Assembly (NCBI GenBank): GCA_025618425.1
Contig: CM046844.1
Coordinates: 16,856,420 to 16,920,419 of the forward strand
Direction: 5' to 3'
DNA: 64,000 bases
Source: Heliocidaris tuberculata
Lineage: Eukaryota; Echinodermata; Echinoidea; Camarodonta; Echinometridae
Below the pieces are notes generated by a model. That model ran no database searches, was not told the origin of the DNA, and was given only the letters and a program-made list of their open reading frames with translations. Numbering within the stretch: the stretch's first letter is position 1; each line of letters starts with the position of its first letter. Below are positions 11,108 through 19,039 of this stretch, piece after piece. The translations under genes were made by a program, and so were the position numbers.

Positions 11108-11334
11108 TACCTTTACAAGCCCAACGTGAGGAAAGTGCTCAAAGTGTAGCGACGCGTCTTCGCCCATGCCGCCGTCGAGTTGGCCCTTTCGTATCCTGGC
11201 CGCCGTGGTCGTTGTGACATCGAGTCCGTCACCGAGGAAGAAGATGATGTTCTTTGCGATGTTGAGGTTGAGTCTCTGCCTCTGAAGCGCCTCTTCAAGG
11301 GCAGCGCGGCCTTTCGCCTGCCAAACTGAAGCAT
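7..11334 (-). CDS. ALP: Alkaline phosphatase gene, partial (seven internal exons, 5' and 3' ends missing)
   Basis: Metal-dependent phosphomonoesterase of the animal alkaline phosphatase family, normally secreted or GPI-anchored at the cell surface. Coding join on the minus strand: 11334-11111, 10401-10227, 9716-9541, 8301-8100, 7397-7254, 1679-1488, 144-7 (1251 nt, 417 codons counting split ones). Every exon is flanked by AG and GT, and the phases agree at all six junctions (0, 1, 0, 1, 1, 1). Family landmarks appear in order: [62 protein letters not shown]. Missing are the upstream exon(s) with the signal peptide (the first visible exon starts with two bases of a split codon) and the C-terminal part with the last zinc His. 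The paralogue cannot be assigned. No promoter is seen. Family certainty is very high. Confidence 0.95.
329..513. mobile_element. Palindromic MITE, family A copy 1
   Basis: Inverted ends CACGATAAAAACTACTTTC and GAAAGTAGTTTTTATA enclose a core also found at 58871-59056 (shared words include AATTTCAAAGGCCTATTGTA and GTAATGTTCGCACATTTCT). No coding capacity, so a non-autonomous DNA element in the intron between exons F and G. Confidence 0.85.
545..652 (+). mobile_element. Possible retrotransposon 3' tail
   Basis: The words ATCATGTATGCATATATTAA, AAACAGAAAAAAATTAAATC resemble the better preserved tail at 61560-61765 (ATCATGTATGATTATTTTGA then AAACGGAAAAAATAAATAAA). Probably the 3' untranslated end of a truncated non-LTR element, with only the tail retained. 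Confidence 0.45.
653..1487. other. Intron F-G remainder, no gene seen
   Basis: Intronic sequence of the alkaline phosphatase gene. A degenerate ATC-triplet microsatellite runs at about 1396-1480, ending just past the donor of exon F. A 73-codon open frame at 971-1192 on the minus strand has no recognisable homology and no splice context. Confidence 0.6.
1488..1679 (-). CDS. ALP: Alkaline phosphatase exon F (GRIDHGHH and TADHAH metal ligands)
   Basis: 192 nt, acceptor CTGCAG above 1679 with a long pyrimidine tract, donor GTAAGCG at 1487-1481, phase 1 in and phase 1 out. Encodes [20 protein letters not shown], then [20 protein letters not shown], then [20 protein letters not shown] and PIL. 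Asp311 and His315 (IDHGHH) and Asp352/His353 (ADHAH) are the Zn1/Zn2 ligands. The split codon at the E/F junction gives Ala, so the motif is [11 protein letters not shown] instead of the usual [11 protein letters not shown]. Confidence 0.97.
1680..1790 (-). promoter_or_regulatory. ALP: Polypyrimidine tract upstream of exon F
   Basis: Read on the minus strand, the bases just upstream of the CTGCAG acceptor are almost all C and T, giving a long polypyrimidine tract. It is continuous with a (CT)n microsatellite (1736-1752). Confidence 0.6.
1793..1956 (+). mobile_element. tRNA-derived SINE, + strand
   Basis: 1793-1864 is tRNA-like: an A-box-like TGGCCCAGTGGTAGAGG and a B-box-like ACGTTCGAAACCC about 35 bases later. 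A tRNA-unrelated body follows. It is antisense to the alkaline phosphatase gene and sits in the intron between exons E and F. Confidence 0.7.
1957..2985. other. Intron E-F, purine-rich stretch and GC-rich island, no gene seen
   Basis: 2020-2320 is strongly purine-rich on the plus strand and yields only low-complexity frames. 2600-2945 is more GC-rich with open frames on both strands, but I recognise no protein. A 35-base segment at 2226-2260 is repeated at 5482-5516. Confidence 0.5.
2986..3170. repeat. Decayed repeat with C tract
   Basis: Shares words with 25022-25145 (TTTTGCATTTCATC, CCCCCTAA, GGTTAGACCCAC-type end), so it is another, more decayed copy of the GTGGCGTAGC-ended element there. 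It contains a C tract at about 3097-3108. Confidence 0.6.
3198..3910. repeat. Degenerate tandem repeat, about 210-bp unit, 3.3 copies
   Basis: Anchor words recur at near-regular spacing: GAGGAGTATGGTCG at 3315, AGGAGTATAGTCG at 3528 and GAGGAGTATGGTCG at 3736. AAGATAAAGAC-like words recur near 3243, 3472 and 3885, and GGTGGTCTATC-like words at 3429, 3636 and 3840. Lies in the E-F intron. Confidence 0.8.
4170..4616. repeat. ACTC-rich repeat element, interrupted by a MITE
   Basis: Two degenerate units share TTCTTTTTAGAGAG, GATATTCACTCATAA and AAGTGAT. A third copy of this family is at 9743-9936. The first unit is split by the MITE at 4320-4455. Confidence 0.75.
4320..4455. mobile_element. Palindromic MITE, family B copy 1, with 3-bp target duplication
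   Basis: Ends GGGAGCGTTTCATCAA and TTGATGAAACGCTCCC, flanked by CTG on both sides. The uninterrupted relative at 9763-9781 has a single CTG at the matching place, which supports a 3-bp duplication. A GGG start plus 3-bp duplication fits the PIF/Harbinger superfamily (inference). The core contains TCTGATTGGCTGA. Confidence 0.85.
4617..6162. other. Intron E-F, AT-rich, no gene seen
   Basis: A/T-rich sequence with a G run near 4714-4727, a TA microsatellite at 5407-5428 and CAA-rich runs near 5610-5645. A 120-codon open frame beginning with TTG at 5161 is not recognisable and ends in a repeated segment, so I do not call it a gene. Confidence 0.5.
6163..6300. mobile_element. Palindromic MITE, family B copy 2
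   Basis: Same ends and core as the element at 4320-4455 (GGGAGCGTCTCATCAAGCG and CTTGATGAAACGCTCCC, core TCTGATTGGCTGAGAG). The flanking triplets are ATG and CTG, so the target duplication is imperfect here. Confidence 0.85.
6974..7219. mobile_element. hAT-like MITE with GTGGCGGATCC ends
   Basis: Begins CAGTGGCGGATCCAGG and ends GGGATCCGCCACACT, an inverted pair, with G-rich sequence just inside each end. CAG-N-GGCG-type ends resemble hAT transposons (inference). It stops 34 bases from the donor of exon E. Confidence 0.7.
7254..7397 (-). CDS. ALP: Alkaline phosphatase exon E (Zn1 Glu at end)
   Basis: 144 nt, acceptor CACAG above 7397, donor GTCGGT at 7253-7248, phase 1 in and phase 1 out. 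Encodes [35 protein letters not shown] and GFFLFVE. Glu306 is the metal-ligand Glu (Glu311 of placental enzyme). Where relatives read LFEPGDMKYE and DPSL, this exon has [10 protein letters not shown] and EPSL, so two calcium-site positions differ. The donor is a weak match (C at +3) but is the only one that keeps the frame into GRIDHGHH. Confidence 0.93.
7910..8056. mobile_element. Palindromic MITE, family C copy 1
   Basis: Ends GGGCCCCGTTTCATAAAACT and AAGTTTTATGAATCGCGGCC, then TGTTATCA-type inverted segments. The core TCAGCCAATCAGA lies at 7973-7985. Related copies are at 26179-26326 and 58087-58237. Confidence 0.85.
8100..8301 (-). CDS. ALP: Alkaline phosphatase exon D
   Basis: 202 nt, acceptor TTCAG above 8301, donor GTAAGTAT below 8100, phase 0 in and phase 1 out. 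Encodes [20 protein letters not shown], then [17 protein letters not shown], then [27 protein letters not shown] and RLDGRNL are strong family signatures. Glu210 in DPEY aligns with the calcium-site Glu216 of placental enzyme. A CCAAT-core MITE ends about 44 bases past the donor inside the following intron. Confidence 0.96.
8302..9540 (-). other. ALP: Intron C-D
   Basis: 1.24-kb intron. It holds a CT run near 9079-9091 and CAA repeats at 9224-9241. I see no gene or conserved element. Confidence 0.7.
9541..9716 (-). CDS. ALP: Alkaline phosphatase exon C (Mg site, phosphate-binding Arg)
   Basis: 176 nt, acceptor TTTCAG above 9716, donor GTAAGT below 9541, phase 1 in and phase 0 out. Encodes [20 protein letters not shown] then AHTPERRW and [19 protein letters not shown]. 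His146 and Ser148 (THASP) correspond to the His/Ser pair at the Mg site of animal enzymes. Arg159 (PERRW) aligns with the phosphate-binding Arg166 of placental enzyme. Cys in EGCKDIA is the expected disulfide partner. Confidence 0.96.
9743..9936. repeat. ACTC-rich repeat element, second locus
   Basis: Shares AGTGATAACTGACGTCACTT-type, TTCTTTTTAGAGAGCA and TGATATTCACTC words with 4170-4616. It begins 27 bases upstream of the exon C acceptor on the minus strand. Confidence 0.7.
10227..10401 (-). CDS. ALP: Alkaline phosphatase exon B (catalytic serine)
   Basis: 175 nt, acceptor CAG above 10401, donor GTAAGT at 10226-10221, phase 0 in and phase 1 out. It encodes [20 protein letters not shown] and onward to MKSG. 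Ser85 in PDSAGTA is the nucleophile that forms the phosphoserine intermediate. The [14 protein letters not shown] wording is the same as in vertebrate tissue-nonspecific enzyme. Cys94 (YLCG) and the Cys in RGKCTS match conserved family cysteines, the second being a partner in a conserved disulfide. Confidence 0.96.
10846..11004. mobile_element. Palindromic MITE with paired CCAAT boxes
   Basis: Arms GGTTTGCAATCAATCGCAAA and TTTGCGATTGATTGAAAACC, preceded and followed by CGTAAC/GTTACGG. Between the arms are GGCCAATCAAG (10890-10900) and GACCAATCAG (10941-10950). In the intron between exons A and B. Confidence 0.8.
11036..11104. repeat. C tract plus (CT)n directly at exon A donor
   Basis: About 28 C with one A, then (CT)20. 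On the minus strand this reads as (GA)n followed by long G runs, starting immediately after the donor GTAAGCG of exon A. Confidence 0.95.
11111..11334 (-). CDS. ALP: Alkaline phosphatase exon A (N-terminal, first metal Asp)
   Basis: 224 nt. The acceptor TTTCAG sits just above 11334 and the donor GTAAGCG at 11110-11104. It starts with two bases completing a split codon, then encodes 74 residues. The start ([16 protein letters not shown]) corresponds to the first helix of mature alkaline phosphatases. [11 protein letters not shown] holds Asp35, equivalent to the Asp that bridges Zn2 and Mg (Asp42 of placental enzyme). TAARIRKGQ follows, and the exon ends HVGLVK. The usual GDGMG reads GDGLD here, a two-residue change beside the metal ligand. 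The ATG at the exon start is out of frame and is not the start codon. The donor is followed at once by (GA)n and a long G tract. Confidence 0.95.
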
Positions 11335-12640
11335 CTGAAATTGACAGAGAAAATAATGACATTTATTTTTGATTCCCTCATATTACTCTGTCTCATTAAT
11401 GTATTATGGTTTGTAATCATAGTTATCTTGATTTCTCTTTTTCCTTCGTCTTTCATCTTTCATGATTTATACGTGTATATAAGTTTGATTCTCCTATGAT
11501 TATTTTCCGATTTTGCCTCGTACAATCTCCGGCCTCTTTTCTGCATCATATTTTCCCCGTACAGCCCAGGCATTTCGAACAAGAATAATTGTTTCTTATA
11601 CATAAGTTTGATTTTTCTATGTTTATTTCCCTATTTTGCATCATACCGTCACATGTGATATATAATCTGCGGTGTTTAATATTATTGTTCATCAAACTTA
11701 TCGATTCAGTTCAATTAAATCTCCCTTTTCTTGTCCTGTTTCTAAGTCTGAACACTGGGTTAAAACCTCACATCCCTACACACTGACGCCACTATCAGTG
11801 ACCTATATAACTAATATCAATTTCTGATTCACAAAACCACAGTGCGAAGGAAAAAGAGAGTATAAAGCATGTGTTTTCATCGCGATTCCAGTGCCTACAG
11901 AATGCGTCCCTTGTACTTTTTCTCAGGGAGCAGGAAAAAAGAAAATCGGTGTTTCCATTTCAAATTATGGCCAAATCATCCCCAATTGACTCCCAGCTTT
12001 TGGGCCATTCATTATCGAGATAGCTTTACCGTGTGTTCCCAATCAAAAGGTGTCTTTTTTCCCCTCATGCATCTTTTCAATTTGTTGTCAGTGCCCTATG
12101 CAGAAATACCACAGGAAAATTCCATGTCATTCTGTTAACAAGTGGTATAATGTTACGTACATTCCTTTAATAGTTTGTGTCCGAAGTATAGCCTATCTAT
12201 ATATTTTCTTAACATTAGACCTACACTTCATTTCATTTGAGCCCTTTTAAGACAATTTCCTGTCCACACAATGCGAAAATTTACATAAAAATGTTTGTAT
12301 CTTACATTCGAACACAGTTCAACTTAACACAAGAAGTCTATATTAACGTTTTATCACACACGTTCACATCTTTCCTCAAAAGCATGTAATTAATTTGTTT
12401 TAAAAAGTGAAAGTTGATAGATAGTTCGGCATCTTCTTTTTAATACAGGGAAGGATTTATGTAATCTTTCTTTTCTATGAAGTAGGGCTTTTTTTTTTCT
12501 CTCTCTCTTCTTTTCTTTCTTTTTCGTTTGCGTCATAACATGTGTCAAGTATCGAAAATGCATCTTACCTACAGACAACAGTACACTTTATTATGTTTAC
12601 TTAGATGATTTTTTAAAGCAAATGACGATTGTGAAAACAA
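11335..12640. other. Upstream of exon A, no exon recognised
   Basis: AT-rich sequence that must be intron of the alkaline phosphatase gene, because exon A begins with a split codon. I looked for a signal-peptide exon on the minus strand and could not single one out. Confidence 0.5.
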
Positions 12641-12648
12641 ATGTGTTT

Positions 12649-12696
12649 GCGTGTGTGTGCGTGTGTGCGTGTGTGCGCGCGCGCGTGTGTGTGTGT
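12649..12696. repeat. (GT)n/(GC)n microsatellite
   Basis: Strict purine-pyrimidine alternation of GT and GC dinucleotides, including GCGCGCGCG. Such sequence can adopt Z-DNA. Confidence 0.9.
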
Positions 12697-12776
12697 AGAA
12701 TTAGTAAAATTGATAAAATTATCATGCAAGTAATGAATATTTGAGATTTACATTCATTTTTACGTAGCTGGAAATC

Positions 12777-12827
12777 TACCACCACCACCGCCACCACCAC
12801 CACCACCACCACCACCACCACCACCAT
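12777..12827. repeat. (ACC)n trinucleotide repeat
   Basis: About 17 ACC units with one CCG interruption near 12790. Confidence 0.95.
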
Positions 12828-14141
12828 CATATTAGTGTATTTCGTAACAAGACTGTGTTAGTCTGTTAGAGTCATTTTTAAGATGTATAAGTGATCATGT
12901 TTAATTTTAGATATTTATTCGTTCAAGCCTGCTGGTCAAGGCGACTCGGCCCAATTTCATCCCAACAAAGATATCTTTTGTCATCGACTCAAACATATAA
13001 ATCTGAGTGATGCTTATTTGATGGATAGTTTCAGACACCCTTTTTTGTCATTTCTTACTGGAAAAGAAAAAAGAAAAAAAAAAGAGGGCGCTAAATGTGA
13101 CTTGGAGTTCAATAGCCAATCAAAACGAAGCGTCGACCTCGATTAACGTCACTTGAATTAAAACGTCACAAAGAATAGTGTCGTCATCGATTGATGAGTT
13201 ATGAAGGGAGAGGGTGACGATTTCTTTGTTGATTGGTTCAGATATTCAGGACAAGGATTATGTGATAAAATTCACGCCTAAACGTTGTCTGCATATCGAG
13301 GGGTATCGTGGGAACTTACTGAGAGAAAAGTCGAGTCAAATTAGATGGATATTGACTGACAATATTATTTGTAAATGGGTAATGTGAAAATTAAGGACAT
13401 AATGCAAAAGACATACATGGAATGTGGGGTGAATGCTTCCACAGGTATGTGCAGTAACGTCTTTATCGTTTCCCTTCCAATTATAGTAGCCACTGCTATC
13501 TTTCCCTCTCTTAACCATTTCATGACAGGAAATATTTCAGGGCTAAATTGATCACATTTTGTTCTTCAAATTGGCAACAGTGACATTTTTCTTTTAATGC
13601 TGTATGTTTCTTATAAGGTGTAATGTCTTTGAAAACAATATACATGGTTGGGGACTTTGTCAAAAAGCTGAAAAAATTGCCAATTTTGATAAAAAACAAT
13701 GATTTTGAACGTCTCAATGTGTTGCCAATTTAAGCATTTTATAGATTATTCTCCTTTTTAAAATTCCTGGCATTAAACGCAATGTGATCCTGCAACAAAA
13801 ATGGACACAGTGTGTGCAGAATATTTTGCTCTTTCTACTCATGCATCTGGTATATTTTTTTAGAGCTCTGAATCAAAAGTTATTGAGCCAAACCACAAAA
13901 TGTGGTCAGTTGTCTCAAAAGGGTTAACAAATAAGTGAATAAGAAGATGACTTTATTCAGATGGAGACAGGATAGTTTGAGAAGATATTTTGGACATTGC
14001 CGCTGAGAAAATCCCCATCTCTACGTTTAAACCAAATGATAGAACACGACACAACTGGGGCTTTGAACTGCGATGAACGTTACGTCTTACAGGAAGCAGC
14101 TGTATTCGAACAGGAAGAATAACGATTTATTTGTAATAATT
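12828..14141. other. Non-coding stretch, no gene seen
   Basis: AT-rich sequence. Two CCAAT-type words occur (AGCCAATCAAAA near 13115 and TTGATTGGTTCAG near 13230) without an obvious palindrome around them. Confidence 0.5.
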
Positions 14142-14690
14142 TAAAGGAGAAACCCCAAACTTGTATGCACTTAGACAGAGCAGAAAATTCTTAGAAGCAT
14201 ATAACTGAAAGTTTGAGGAAAAACGGATAAAGAATAAAAAAAGTTATGAATATTTTAAAAACCTAAAATCGCTAAATGAAATTGGCACCATACTCATATG
14301 CTAACGAGATGCTATGACGTTTTTGCGCTCTCTCTTTATAAGTAATAAGTAAGAAAATTATCAGATTTCAGCTTTTAAACAACAAAAAAATTGAATTATC
14401 AACATTTTGCTTGAAATATACTGTGAGGAATAAATTTATGAACACCACCTATAATACAAAAATCAAATTTTCTAAAATATATTCAAGGAAAGAGGATTTT
14501 TACAATATAATTGTATAAGGCAATTGGAAAGTATAGCACATAAAATAAGCGATTTTAGGATTTCAAATATTCACAACTCTTTTTCATTAGTTGTCCGTTT
14601 TTTCTCCACCTTTCACTATGCTTCTTTGATTTTTCTGCTTCTATTAAAATACATTTATTTGGGGGGTTTAATTCTCCTTTAACTTAAAAG
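14142..14690. mobile_element. TTAA-ended inverted-repeat element
   Basis: Starts TTAAAGGAGAAACCCCAAAC and ends GGGGGGTTTAATTCTCCTTT plus AA. Further inside, the arms pair through GCAGAAAA, TGAAAGTTTGAGGAAAAACG and CTAAAATCGCTA-type words. TTAA at both ends suggests a TTAA-duplicating superfamily (piggyBac or Kolobok, inference). Confidence 0.75.
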
Positions 14691-14756
14691 GTCTTTTTTT
14701 TTAATCGTGTACATAATAACCGATAAAAGATTCGCCTTTCCACTGCAGAGTTGTAT

Positions 14757-14780
14757 TTTTGTGTGTGTGTGTGTGTGTGA
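14757..14780. repeat. (GT)n microsatellite
   Basis: About 10 GT dinucleotides. Confidence 0.9.
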
Positions 14781-14878
14781 AGTGGTTTTGATTTTCTTAA
14801 TTATTTAAATTTCTTACTCCAACTGATTCGATTTTTTAAAAAATATAATTTCCCTGTCCTGTCAAATACTAGGTGCAG

Positions 14879-15045
14879 CAGGGCTGGGCGGGGGGGGGGG
14901 GCATAAGGGGGCCATGCCCCATGTCCATCCACTAATAAATGGTCATGTGTATATGTGTGACAATGTGACTCTGATGAATTTGTGTGACACCCCCCTCCCC
15001 CGGCTGTGCCCCCATGTTAAAAACGTCTGGCTACGCCAGTGCCCG
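14879..15045. mobile_element. Decayed element with GGCTACGCCAGTG end and G tract
   Basis: The right end GTCTGGCTACGCCAGTG is the inverted form of the CAGTGGCGTAGC ends seen elsewhere. The left end (GGGCTGGGCGGGGG) is degraded. A G run lies at 14890-14901. Confidence 0.5.
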
Positions 15046-15049
15046 CAAT

Positions 15050-15456
15050 CCTTCATCGATCGGTCACCGATAACGTATCCCAAACCACGAATCCCCTAGG
15101 GTATTTCGTGTACAGGGACCTGCGTTTCCAGAATGGGAATGTCATTGTTTGATATTAAATGATTTCAAATATGGTATGAAATGAATACAGTTGTCAACTT
15201 GACGTTATAAAAATATCCTGACAGATCTTTTTGAAGAGTAAAAAAATAAATATATATATTTTCCCCTACCTCCCCCCTTCTCTCTCTCTTCTCTATTTCA
15301 CACTTTATTCCTCTCTCTCTCTCTCTATTCCGCTATATATTTCTTTATCTTTTTCCCCCTCTCCCAATCTCTCTCCCTCGACCCTTATTCCCTGTTCTCT
15401 CCCTTCTCTCTCTTTTCTACTTTATCCATCTCTCCCATTTCTCCACCCCTGCCTCT

Positions 15457-15490
<34 letters not shown>

Positions 15491-15925
15491 CCTTTCTCTG
15501 CATAAAATCGAACAATGATAGAAGTGTTTCTAGAGAGGGAACGACAACTGTTTATCAAATCTTCTCAATAGTGAGGGCAATTTTAGGAAGAAATTAATCT
15601 GGAAAACCATTCTGCCCAAGTCTAACGCTCGGATACGACTGTAATGCAAGTCGTTGAACCCAACGATATGACAGAGATCATTTTCATTATCGCCAGATAA
15701 TGATTCTCATTGGCCTGAAATATAAATGCCGACATGCAGAGATGATTTTGAGAAAGGGCTTTTGCACCGCTCCTAGGTCAGACAAAGTGTTCACCTGTTG
15801 AATATGATTTTACGCTTAACTGAAGTTAACAACAAAAACAACGGAGAATGACTTCCATCAATTTAAATAATTATTCTCGATGTTAATGTAGTCTCAATCG
15901 AATTCATTCAGTTGCATATACGCCT
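15050..15925. repeat. CT-rich stretch and plain sequence
   Basis: 15260-15495 is almost pure pyrimidine on the plus strand and ends in (CT)n at about 15466-15490. The rest is unremarkable. Open frames here translate to Ser/Leu/Pro runs and are not genes. Confidence 0.8.
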
Positions 15926-16075
15926 CATTCGGACAGAGAGGTGCCGAATATCTTCACATTTGGGCAGCGAGGTGCCCGAATATGTAATTTCTGTACACCC
16001 CCCCCCCCCCCAATAGAAACTGCAAAGTTGATATTCGGGCACAAAGCGTCCCCCCCCCCCCCCCCTCTCCCCTCT
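15926..16075. repeat. Short dyad-bearing repeats and two C tracts
   Basis: CATTCGGACAGAGAGGTGCC-GAATAT is followed by CATTTGGGCAGCGAGGTGCC-CGAATAT, with a third partial ATATTCGGGCAC at about 16031. C tracts lie at 15998-16011 and 16051-16066. Confidence 0.7.
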
Positions 16076-16910
16076 CGAAAATTTTCCCCCTATACGTCCA
16101 TGTTCATGCGGGAAGGTGCGAATCACGTAAGTTCCTCTGAACCCTCTGTGATTTCTTCATTTAAAAAGAACGCATGGTCCATTTGTTCATTTGTTAATTT
16201 TTTCTCTATTCCTCAATGTCTAAAGGGGTATCCAGGTCCGACCGACACTAAAAAACAAACAAAGAAAAACAAAAACAAACAAACAACAAACAAACAAATG
16301 AACAAAAAACATACAAACAGGGCTTGAAGGATCCATACTAGGGTAAGACACACTTTACCAAACTTCAAGATGGTTTTGTTTACAAGCTGGTACCAAACCA
16401 CACAGTTTAAAAAAAAAATGATTGTTTAAGCAGGTTTATTTATGCTTTCCAAAATTTGATTTGATATGGGAGAAAAGGAGGAAGTTTTCGTCCGCAAAAC
16501 AGGTGGTATATTTGAGAAGAACCTGCATGACAGAAAGCGCCACACAATCTGAGATGGTGGGAGTCGGATATTGATACGTTTTCAAGACCCGGGTTTGGCG
16601 ACTAGAAGGCGATTTTTGACCCAGATATGATGATAAATGCAAGGATAATGAGAATGTGGACAAGGGAGGGAGGGTGGAGAGGGGATGAAAAGAAAGAGAG
16701 AGAGAGAGAGAGAGGAGGGTTAAAGATAGATGGAGAAATAGAGAGGAAGAGAGGTAGAGAGATGATAAAAATAACTGAACACTAGTATTTACTACGTTTT
16801 AGCCTTGATAACGTGCTTGAGCATCCGAGAAACATCACTTTGGTCGAGCGTGGCAATTGTAATATTTCAATTTTTTTTTTCATTCAATATCTTACCAAAG
16901 GACGTAAGTG

Positions 16911-16991
16911 TCGCTGTCAAGGGATTCGAACCCCGTACAAATGTGGTCTATAGTCCGGTGACTTTTCCATTCGACCAAGGCTCCTCTAAGG
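16911..16991 (-). mobile_element. tRNA-like SINE head, minus strand
   Basis: On the minus strand GGGGTTCGAATCCC is a near-perfect B box, and GGAGCCTTGGTCGAATGG lies at the right distance upstream as a weak A box. A true tRNA fold is not apparent. Confidence 0.6.
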
Positions 16992-17307
16992 AGGAAGAAC
17001 GTAGATAAAGGAGGATGAGAAGGCATTGTTGCGGCGGCTATATCTAAAAAGGAGGATGCTATATGTAAAAAAAAAGCACGTTCAGCCCGACAAGATAACC
17101 AGTTAAGACAAGAAGGTCCCAGTTACAGAATGGAGCCTGCTGTGTCGCATTTGCTATCCACGGGAGACCTGTCTCACAGTTTCAGAGAGTACGGTTTTTG
17201 CTTGAAGAAAAACATCCACTTCCCTTACTTCTCACTATGAAGTGTACTTAATAATTAAACATGAAACCACAATCACCAAACAATGTCAAATGGATGCAGA
17301 TCATCCC

Positions 17308-17550
17308 TAGTGGCGCAGCGCGGGTGAGAGGGGGGGGGGGGCAGGGGGCACTCCACCCCAATTACTCCCCTAACGAATGGTAAAGAAGATAAAGAGAGAG
17401 AAAAATAAGAATGTGGCAAGAAGATGAATTGCCGTACCCAGGGCTGAGAGGGGATTACTACCTTCCGCATTACACCCGTCTAATCCGATGAGTAAGAAAG
17501 CCCCTCCCGCCCCTCCCGCCACTGCCCACTGGATACACGCTATGCCACTG
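17308..17550. mobile_element. hAT-like MITE with GTGGC ends
   Basis: Left end TAGTGGCGCAGCGCGGG, right end CACGCTATGCCACTG (inverted CAGTGGCATAGCGTG). A G tract of 12 sits just inside the left end. Confidence 0.65.
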
Positions 17551-17877
17551 TCCACTGAAACAGTAGGAACAACTGCAGGACTATTCTGAATAATGGGGCT
17601 AAAAGTTCGGACCCCCTCTCAATTCTGCCGGTGATTTCAGCTCGGAAGAATGTTAATTACGTGGGTCAGACGTCCCCATCATTGCTGGCCGCACACCGGG
17701 AGCGCAGCGGCTTGCATACCTCTCATCCTCCCGTTCTCTTCAGCGCAATCATCATCAATGACCATGACCGCTAAAGCATACAGTGTGGGTGTTGTCAGTA
17801 TAACTCTTCCCTCACGGGATATAAGTCGTATAGAAACTTAAAAATTATCTTTTAGCATATGCATCTACTCCTTCAGA

Positions 17878-17880
17878 AAT

Positions 17881-17943
<63 letters not shown>

Positions 17944-17944
17944 T
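17878..17944. repeat. (TTTA)n tetranucleotide repeat
   Basis: About 16 perfect TTTA units. Confidence 0.97.
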
Positions 17945-17950
17945 ACTCTA

Positions 17951-18800
17951 TCTGGACACAGGGGTCTCGATCCCGGGGGGGGGGGGGGGGATGGGGCAGT
18001 TGCTCTTTCTTTCTTTCCTTTTACCAAAACGCACCAAACATCTCCGGGGATGTGCGTGGGGGAGGGGGTGGGGGTGTCAATAAACAAACCAGACCACCAG
18101 TGATTATTTTTCATATCCTGTCAAATCAACCTGTATTTGTCAGATATCAAACAATTAAAAAAAATCGTATTTACACGTTGTAGTATACTATTACAATGTT
18201 GCCTTATTATTTATGATGATGATTATGATGATGATGATGATGCTAAAATGAGATTGGTATCCGTCATTAAATCTAACTGATGGGGCGGCACTAACTAATG
18301 AGGTATATGCTGCATGGTATAAGTATATAGGCCCACTTTGCTACTAATATACATATAATGTATAGATCTACTTCACCAGTGTCAGTGCAGTGTTTTAAGT
18401 TTTGATATGAAGATACTTCTCCGCTCCATTTTAGAGACCGAATATTTGATATTTTTGAAGGAATATTAAATGGATATATTGATCCTTTTGGTTTATATCG
18501 TTTTAATTCCTACATACATACACACACATACACATACACACACACATACACATACATGTAGACATAATTATTGTTTCTTACACAGAGCAAAATCCAATAA
18601 AATGTTGCTCCATGCTCTTTACATCAAAGATATTGATATTTAAAAAAAAAAAAAAAAGGAAACACCCCTCCCCCCCCAAAAAAAAAATAATGATAAAATG
18701 AATAAAAAATAAATGAATAAATAAAATTTAAAAATTATTCAGTTATTGAAGAGGTATGTCTTTAGGGTCCCCCCCCCGAAAGAGTCAGTAAAGTCATGCA
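17951..18800. other. Non-coding stretch with simple repeats
   Basis: G run at 17976-17989, ATG triplet repeat at about 18213-18242, CA-rich repeat at about 18515-18556, A run at about 18641-18658. No gene seen. Confidence 0.6.
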
Positions 18801-18814
18801 GGTCCATTGTATGA

Positions 18815-19035
18815 ATGAATTGAATGAATTTATTTCATAATACTGCAGAAATCTGCCATGAACATTACAACTGAAAGTATAATATAGTTCAAATATCGAA
18901 TACAGATATCATAATCAATAACTTACAATTTCAATGCAATCAAAAGTGAAAATTTACATTAGTCAATAGAAAAGGCAGTGGAAGAACCTATAACGACAAG
19001 CACAGAACTCAGAAGTGGGAGTACGGACGAAAGAC
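18815..19035 (-). mobile_element. Possible non-LTR retrotransposon 3' end, minus strand
   Basis: On the minus strand the segment ends in AAATAAATTCATTCAATTCA-type tandem tail. An AAATAAA(TTCA)n tail after an AT-rich untranslated region is typical of CR1/L2-like elements (inference). No reverse-transcriptase frame is present. Confidence 0.4.
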
Positions 19036-19039
19036 GGGG

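Noticed and set aside
11113..11334. ATG at the start of exon A as the gene's start codon
   Set aside because: That ATG is out of frame with FFLGDG; the correct frame uses its last two bases differently, and a spliced upstream exon is needed.
16911..16991. Functional tRNA genes at the B-box sites
   Set aside because: The heads do not form a convincing cloverleaf or anticodon arm, and several carry SINE bodies.
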